A stretch of 64,000 nt of DNA from Phycisphaerales bacterium (GTDB lineage: Bacteria > Planctomycetota > Phycisphaerae > Phycisphaerales > SM1A02): NCBI GenBank assembly GCA_022446885.1, contig JAKVBU010000007.1, positions 171,181 to 235,180 of the forward strand, read 5' to 3'. Each line of letters opens with the position of its first letter. The first letter of the stretch is position 1. Of the stretch, positions 59,592 through 64,000 are shown one piece after another. Below the pieces are notes generated by a model. That model saw only the letters and a program-made list of their open reading frames with translations. It was not told where the DNA came from and ran no database searches. A program made the position numbers and the translations under genes.

Positions 59592-60941
59592 TCAGATGGC
59601 GTCTTGTCCGGTGAGGGCCTCTTCAAGGCGGACGAGGTCTCGGTCAAGGCCGTCGTCATTGACCCGCTTTCCGTCGATGGTCTTGATCGCGTGCATGACG
59701 GTGGTGTGATCACGGCCACCAAAGTACCCGCCGATCTCTCCAAGGCTGAATCGGGTGTGCCGGCGGGCCAGATACATGCCAATCTGTCTTGGTAGAGCGA
59801 TGCTTCTCTGCCGCCTCTTGGAGAGCAGATCACCCACCCGCAACCCATAGAAGCCACTCACCGTATCGAGAATGGACTGCACGGAAACCGACACCTGGGC
59901 GGATGAGTCCACCTGAGCCTGCCCACCAATGCACTGCTTGGCCAAGGCTAGATCGATCTCTCTGCTGTCGATCTTGGCGAGGCTCTGCAGGGTGGTCAGG
60001 GCACCCTCCAGTTCGCGGATGTTTGAGTCGACTCGAGCGGCCACGTAGCCAGCAACCTCATCAGGCACGTCGATTCCACGGAGTGTGGCCTTGCTCTTGA
60101 GAATGGCGACGCGGGTTTCGTAGCAAGGCTTCTCAATCGGCGCGACCAGACCACTGTTGAACCGGCTGGTGAGCCGTTCCTCCAGATCCGGAATCTCATT
60201 CGGGGGCGCGTCTGAACTGAGCACCACTTGTCGGCCAGACTGGTACAGCGAGTTGAAGGTGTGGAAGAACTCTTCCTGTGACGGCCCACGATTGGTGATG
60301 TCATGAATGTCATCGACCACCAGCACGTCGTAGGTGCGGAACCGATGACGGAAGTCCTTCATCTTGCCCTCTTGAACAGCGTCCATGAAGTTGTTCATGA
60401 AACTGTTGCAGGAGATGTAGCAGATGCGCATGTCTGGGTTGGTGCGCATTGCGGTCTGGCAGATGGCCTGCAACAGATGCGTCTTTCCCAACCCCACTCC
60501 ACCATGGATGAAGAACGGGTTGTAGGCCCGGCCAGGTTGTTCGGCAACAGCCAGAGCGGCAGCATGAGCCAGTCGATTGTCCGGACCAACAACAAACGTG
60601 TCGAAGGTGTAGTCAGGGCTCAGGAGGATCTCATCTTCACCACCATCATCCTGATGTTTGAAGACGCCACCAGGCATGGACGTTTCGATCTGAGGAACTT
60701 CACCGACAAACGACACAGGCAACAGCCGCCCTGTAACGGATTGGGCCGCTTCAGTGAACGCATCGATGCACTGTCGTTGCAGATATCGCCGTCGCACATC
60801 TTCGGTCACGAGCAAGTGCAACGTGCCGTCGATCACATCGACGATCTCAATCTCTGAAAACCAGTGTCTGCACGCGGCGGGGTAATGTTCGCGCAAGTAG
60901 GCGAGCACACCCTCAAGTACAGCTCTGTCGATGACGGCCAT
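59592..60941 (-). CDS. dnaA: Chromosomal replication initiator protein DnaA
   Basis: A 449-residue initiator. Domain I (about 1-80) contains HWFSEIEI; a short linker leads to FDTFVVGPDNRLAHAAALAVAE. Walker A is GGVGLGKT (147-154), Walker B VLVVDDIH and sensor 1 SSDAPPNEI. The C-terminal DNA-binding domain has MYLARRHTRFSLGEIGGYFGGRDHTTVMHA, the DnaA-box-reading helix-turn-helix. The ATG is preceded by GAGAAGGG. It is not followed by dnaN or recF, unlike many bacteria. Upstream genes on the same strand are 60 nt away. Confidence 0.97.
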   Translation of the reverse strand: MAVIDRAVLEGVLAYLREHYPAACRHWFSEIEIVDVIDGTLHLLVTEDVRRRYLQRQCIDAFTEAAQSVTGRLLPVSFVGEVPQIETSMPGGVFKHQDDGGEDEILLSPDYTFDTFVVGPDNRLAHAAALAVAEQPGRAYNPFFIHGGVGLGKTHLLQAICQTAMRTNPDMRICYISCNSFMNNFMDAVQEGKMKDFRHRFRTYDVLVVDDIHDITNRGPSQEEFFHTFNSLYQSGRQVVLSSDAPPNEIPDLEERLTSRFNSGLVAPIEKPCYETRVAILKSKATLRGIDVPDEVAGYVAARVDSNIRELEGALTTLQSLAKIDSREIDLALAKQCIGGQAQVDSSAQVSVSVQSILDTVSGFYGLRVGDLLSKRRQRSIALPRQIGMYLARRHTRFSLGEIGGYFGGRDHTTVMHAIKTIDGKRVNDDGLDRDLVRLEEALTGQDAI

Positions 60942-61001
60942 CTGTTTCCCTTCTCTCCACGATCGGCGGGCCGATCAATGTGGACGGTACGCCCCCTCGC
61001 C

Positions 61002-61910
61002 TCACGCGTCAACCGCCGACTCGCGCTGTTCATCCCATCGCGCACGGTTTGCCCGGTGATCCATGAGGAAGTGCACCCGCTTTGCCTGTGCCTCGCCCAC
61101 TAGATCTCTGAGGGCAGCCTTCGCCGCCTCCAGCGGAGTCCGTCGAGAGACATGCAGCAGCACCACGTCTCGGGCCTCCCAGGCTTCCAGCAAGCCAGCC
61201 AGATCTCGCATGTGCAGGTGCCGACCGATCCGGGCCCGATCGCGGTGTTCTTCGTCGAAAAACGTGCACTCAGTGAGTATCAGCGGGGCCTTGACAAACT
61301 CATCACAGAGCAGGCCCGGGTGCATGTCGGTGTCACCGGTGTATGCCACCAACGGAATCTGCATGTCGTAGGTGATCGTCTCGCCAGCCAATCGCCGCTC
61401 CTTGAGCGCTTGTTGAGATTGGCCAACAAGTTCTGGGCGAAGCTTGCTTCGCCGCTCAAGGGCCACATAACCCAGTGCGGGAACGGCGTGGCTCATCTGG
61501 ATCGCCTTCAGAAACACGGACGGTTTGAGGTCAATCTCGTCGCCTGGGCTCATTCCATCAATCTGGAATGGCGTCCGTTGCTGCTCAACATCCACCCACT
61601 GTTCCATCATTCGCTGTAGTGGCCCTGCCAGTGGCTTGGGGCACACAAGACGACCTTCGGGCATCTTCTGGAAGTTCCTCTGGCTGAACCAGTAAGGAAT
61701 CCCCCCGACATGATCCATGTGTCCATGTGAGATGGCGGCAACAGTTGCTGAGATCGCGAACCGCGGGGCTGACCCAAGATCGAAGACCACATCCAGTTCA
61801 GGAACCTGAACAACGGTGTGCTCTCCGCCAATGGAGATGCCTTGAACTCGGTACGGGGGGCAGTAGAGGAATCCGGCTCGATCGCCGGACACCGGTCGCC
61901 TGGGAATCAT
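61002..61910 (-). CDS. Metallo-beta-lactamase-fold hydrolase, RNase Z-like
   Basis: A 302-residue zinc hydrolase. The metal motif is SHGHMDHVGGIPYW (HxHxDH), with a later MSHAVPALGY, VAYTGDTD and a C-terminal HVSRR. The arrangement, including the AxDxGT-like YTGDTD and ECTFFDEEH, resembles short-form tRNase Z, which cleaves the 3' trailer of tRNA precursors. The flexible arm of classical RNase Z is not obvious, so a related phosphodiesterase is possible. GGGAGG (minus, 61917-61922) precedes ATG 61910 by 6 nt. Confidence 0.78.
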   Translation of the reverse strand: MIPRRPVSGDRAGFLYCPPYRVQGISIGGEHTVVQVPELDVVFDLGSAPRFAISATVAAISHGHMDHVGGIPYWFSQRNFQKMPEGRLVCPKPLAGPLQRMMEQWVDVEQQRTPFQIDGMSPGDEIDLKPSVFLKAIQMSHAVPALGYVALERRSKLRPELVGQSQQALKERRLAGETITYDMQIPLVAYTGDTDMHPGLLCDEFVKAPLILTECTFFDEEHRDRARIGRHLHMRDLAGLLEAWEARDVVLLHVSRRTPLEAAKAALRDLVGEAQAKRVHFLMDHRANRARWDEQRESAVDA

Positions 61911-61993
61911 GTCGAACCTCCCGCGGAGACGCCTTCACGTGTCCGGGAATGCAGTGGGTAAGGCGACAAGTGTACTCGCCCCAAAGACCAGTG

Positions 61994-62989
61994 TCAGACG
62001 CGACGGGTTAGAACGCCCGCAGCAAGCACGTGCAGCATGGCACGGGCAGGTGAATCGGGCAGTACGTCCAGCCGTTGCCGAGCGGAGTTGACCAGGTCTG
62101 CTGCCGTTACTCGTGCGGCATCCAGCCACCCACCTTCCTCCAGCACCTGATGGAGGTCTCCGCGGTCATGCCGCTTGATGATGTCCACCAGACGGCTCCG
62201 AAGCGGCTCACCTGCGGCTGCGAGCGCCCGAATCGTGGGCAACGTGAGCTTCCCCTTGGCCAGATCACGGCCCACGGGCTTACCGACAGTCTCCTCCTGC
62301 CCCTCAAGATCAAGGAGGTCATCTGTGATCTGGAATGCCACCCCCAGATCCTGTCCATATCCAGCCAGAGCCTGTCGAACAGCTGGCTCATTTCTTGTCA
62401 GCAACGCCCCGATCTCGCAGGCTGAAGAGATGAGCGAGGCGGTCTTTCGGCTCACGATCTCCATATAGGTGCGTTCGTCGAGGTCCAGGTCACCACGATG
62501 ATGCAACTGAACAACCTCGCCTTCACAGAGCGTGTTGGTTGTTCGGCCCAGAAGCACGTTGATCGAGGGATCACCGAGCGTAGAACACATGTGGAATGCG
62601 TTGGAGATCAGATAGTCGCCGAGCATCACTGATGTCTCGACGCCATGCAGGCGATTTACGGTTTCGCCCCCTCGCCTGAAGGTGGCCTCATCCAGCACAT
62701 CATCATGCACCAGTGTGGCCAGATGGATCAGCTCCACGACGCCGGCCATGGTTCGGTGGGCATCTCTTGGCCGGGTCAGTGACCCATCTGCAGCCATGCC
62801 CGAGAGCATGACCAACAGGGGCCGAAGCATCTTGCCGTGGTATCGACCTACGTGCAGGCAAAGGGTGTTGACCGGGGCGAAGTCGCTTGCAACCTGCGTC
62901 TCGATACGACGCACAATCTCTTCCAGCTCCTGTTCCAGCAATTGGCCCAGAGCCGGGTCGATGGCCGTGAGGTCGAGTGGGTGTGCCAT
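61994..62989 (-). CDS. Polyprenyl diphosphate synthase (long-chain type)
   Basis: A 331-residue isoprenoid chain elongase. The first aspartate-rich motif is HDDVLDEA (D96, D97, D100) and the second DDLLDLEG. GKMLRPLLVML and GETVNRLHGVETSVMLGDYLISNAF are typical of medium/long-chain synthases (IspB/HepT) that supply quinone side chains. GKPVGRDLAKGKLTLPTI is also conserved. ATG 62989 is chosen from family alignment by eye, although the frame extends upstream. It lies 13 nt after the methyltransferase stop, and together they may be an operon. Confidence 0.93.
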   Translation of the reverse strand: MAHPLDLTAIDPALGQLLEQELEEIVRRIETQVASDFAPVNTLCLHVGRYHGKMLRPLLVMLSGMAADGSLTRPRDAHRTMAGVVELIHLATLVHDDVLDEATFRRGGETVNRLHGVETSVMLGDYLISNAFHMCSTLGDPSINVLLGRTTNTLCEGEVVQLHHRGDLDLDERTYMEIVSRKTASLISSACEIGALLTRNEPAVRQALAGYGQDLGVAFQITDDLLDLEGQEETVGKPVGRDLAKGKLTLPTIRALAAAGEPLRSRLVDIIKRHDRGDLHQVLEEGGWLDAARVTAADLVNSARQRLDVLPDSPARAMLHVLAAGVLTRRV

Positions 62990-63002
62990 CGGCTTTCGGT
63001 AC

Positions 63003-63854
63003 TCAGGGTGTCGCGACGAGATAGGCCACCCAGCCCTCGTCCGCATCCCCAGATTGAACCTGTGCCCAGACACCGTTTCCCTCCCCGGACTCCTCATCTG
63101 TTCCCTCCCAGTAGATCCGGACCTCACTAAACCCCGCTTCGAGCAGCAACTCCTGTAACTCCGGCAGTGTCCAAAGACGCCACTCGTAGGTGAAGGCGTT
63201 CCTGATCTTGGTGCTGTCTGGAAAGACGAAGTGGATGTGGTTGACGACGTCCCCGGTCACCGGGTCGTAGTGATGTTGGTCCCAGATGTATGTGAACCCA
63301 TCAACATCTCGTTCTTCCTCCATTTCAAGGAACGAGTCAGACCCCCCATAGGCGTCGAGCATGAAGATGCCGTCTTCCTTGATCGCGGATCGGGCCGTCT
63401 CGAAATACCGCCGGAGCTGATCACGGGTCTTGAAGATGAAGTAGGAAAAGTTCGTCGCAAGCAGGCACTCCGCCGGCTCACATGGGGACGTGAGCACGTC
63501 GCCATGAAGCAGCGAGACCCGCTCTATTTGCTCAGGTGTGAGTTCACCAGCCATCTTGGAGCGGGCCCAGTCGAGTGTTGGCTGATCAAGGTCTACGCCT
63601 ACAGCGGTGTTGTCCGGATGCTGGCCAACCCATGCCCGGCACACGGCAGCCGTTCCACAGAAGTCCTCTCGAATATGGGTGCAGCGGCGGCCGCGGATCT
63701 CATTCCAGACCTGGGTGATGAGGCTCACCTCATGGTCGGTGTCCTGAACGGATCGTTCGTACAAGTCGAGAATGTCAGCCTCGTCGGCCGTGAGGTGCCG
63801 AGGCTTGCCCTGCTTCTTCTTCTCAAGTCTCGATGCGGCCATGGTGCTCGTCAT
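63003..63854 (-). CDS. Class I SAM-dependent methyltransferase
   Basis: A 283-residue methyltransferase. The SAM site is REDFCGTAAVCRAW (motif I), followed by VGVDLDQPTLDWAR (acidic loop), LHGDVL and LLATNFSYFIFKTRDQLRRYF. A basic N-terminus (LEKKKQGKPRH) precedes an acidic helix. The C-terminal half is beta-rich with WRLWTLPELQELLLEAGF. The substrate is unknown; the neighbour makes polyprenyl diphosphate, so a quinone or lipid substrate is conceivable but unproven. GTG 63857 (overlapping the upstream stop as GTGA) and ATG 63854 and 63842 are all possible starts. Confidence 0.82.
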   Translation of the reverse strand: MTSTMAASRLEKKKQGKPRHLTADEADILDLYERSVQDTDHEVSLITQVWNEIRGRRCTHIREDFCGTAAVCRAWVGQHPDNTAVGVDLDQPTLDWARSKMAGELTPEQIERVSLLHGDVLTSPCEPAECLLATNFSYFIFKTRDQLRRYFETARSAIKEDGIFMLDAYGGSDSFLEMEEERDVDGFTYIWDQHHYDPVTGDVVNHIHFVFPDSTKIRNAFTYEWRLWTLPELQELLLEAGFSEVRIYWEGTDEESGEGNGVWAQVQSGDADEGWVAYLVATP

Positions 63855-64000
63855 CACCGAAGTGTAGATCCCCTCGGCAGGTTGTGGTGCAGTGAGACGT
63901 CATGAATGCGCAGCCACTCAATCGCTTCGCGCCATGTCTGCACCAATTCGACGTGTTTGGGATCGATGACATAGGCCTCATACGCCTCAGCATCGGGATA
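63854..64000 (-). CDS. Partial gene, C-terminal 48 residues (5' end outside window)
   Basis: On the minus strand the frame is open from the window edge and stops at 63854-63856, giving 48 residues that end WLRIHDVSLHHNL then PRGSTLR. The fragment is charged and Trp/His-containing, with no motif I can name. Its stop overlaps the first possible start of the methyltransferase gene, so it belongs to the same operon. Confidence 0.55.
   Translation of the reverse strand, partial: YPDAEAYEAYVIDPKHVELVQTWREAIEWLRIHDVSLHHNLPRGSTLR

Noticed and set aside
59326-59709. Plus-strand frame in the mutM-dnaA gap
   Set aside because: Half of it is antisense to dnaA and the rest lacks coding-like composition or a ribosome binding site.
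1-64000. Search for CRISPR arrays, insertion sequences, prophage, rRNA and tRNA genes
   Set aside because: No direct-repeat array, transposase or integrase motif, terminal inverted repeats, or recognisable rRNA or tRNA T-loop pattern was seen by eye. A covariance-model scan would be needed to exclude small RNAs.

Overview
The window is 64 kb of dense, high-GC, single-copy bacterial chromosome. It most resembles a free-living Gram-negative member of the Planctomycetota, probably the Phycisphaerae/Phycisphaerales side. This is inferred from family content: an LPS-export ATPase (LptB), lipoproteins plus Lgt, a 12-kb MoxR/DUF58/BatA/VWA operon, a 1739-residue Pmp-like beta-helix protein ending in two dockerin-type calcium loops, and a dnaA that is not next to dnaN. 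I see no transposase, prophage, CRISPR array, rRNA or tRNA gene.

Layout. 1-4 kb: end of a membrane protein, lptB, a PEGA lipoprotein, two envelope proteins and a class IV aminotransferase. 4-12 kb: dnaE, a degenerate receiver/GAF protein, then a three-gene operon (orphan DNA methyltransferase, metallophosphatase, tsaB). 12-21 kb: an outer-membrane factor with its adaptor, ubiX, a small lipoprotein with a deaminase, an Nramp-like carrier, a frameshifted lipoprotein gene and a thiolase. 21-30 kb: fbp, a PrpD-family gene, an operon ending in a DedA/ATP-grasp fusion, small membrane proteins and an APC permease with two Usp domains. 30-35 kb: the giant beta-helix protein. 35-46 kb: a B12-domain/MeaB fusion, argS, a VKOR/DsbA fusion, a PQQ-type sugar dehydrogenase, comEC (membrane part only), holB, lgt and trpD. 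46-58 kb: one seven-gene minus-strand operon running from moxR to a hypothetical protein. 58-64 kb: mutM, dnaA, a metallo-beta-lactamase-fold RNase Z-like gene, a polyprenyl diphosphate synthase, a methyltransferase and a partial gene.

Genes work together in several blocks. Replication and repair are represented by dnaE, holB, dnaA and mutM. Envelope biogenesis is represented by lptB, lgt, the outer-membrane factor pair and VKOR/DsbA. The moxR operon looks like one membrane-bound machine: an AAA+ ATPase, VWA-fold partners and a very large coiled-coil membrane protein, coupled by 1-4 nt overlaps.

The most unexpected signal is regulatory. About a dozen first genes of transcription units, on both strands, carry a TANNNT hexamer only 6-12 nt before the start codon. 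That is the geometry of leaderless transcription. Other genes have an ordinary Shine-Dalgarno sequence and a leader. All functions were assigned by reading motifs; no database search was run.
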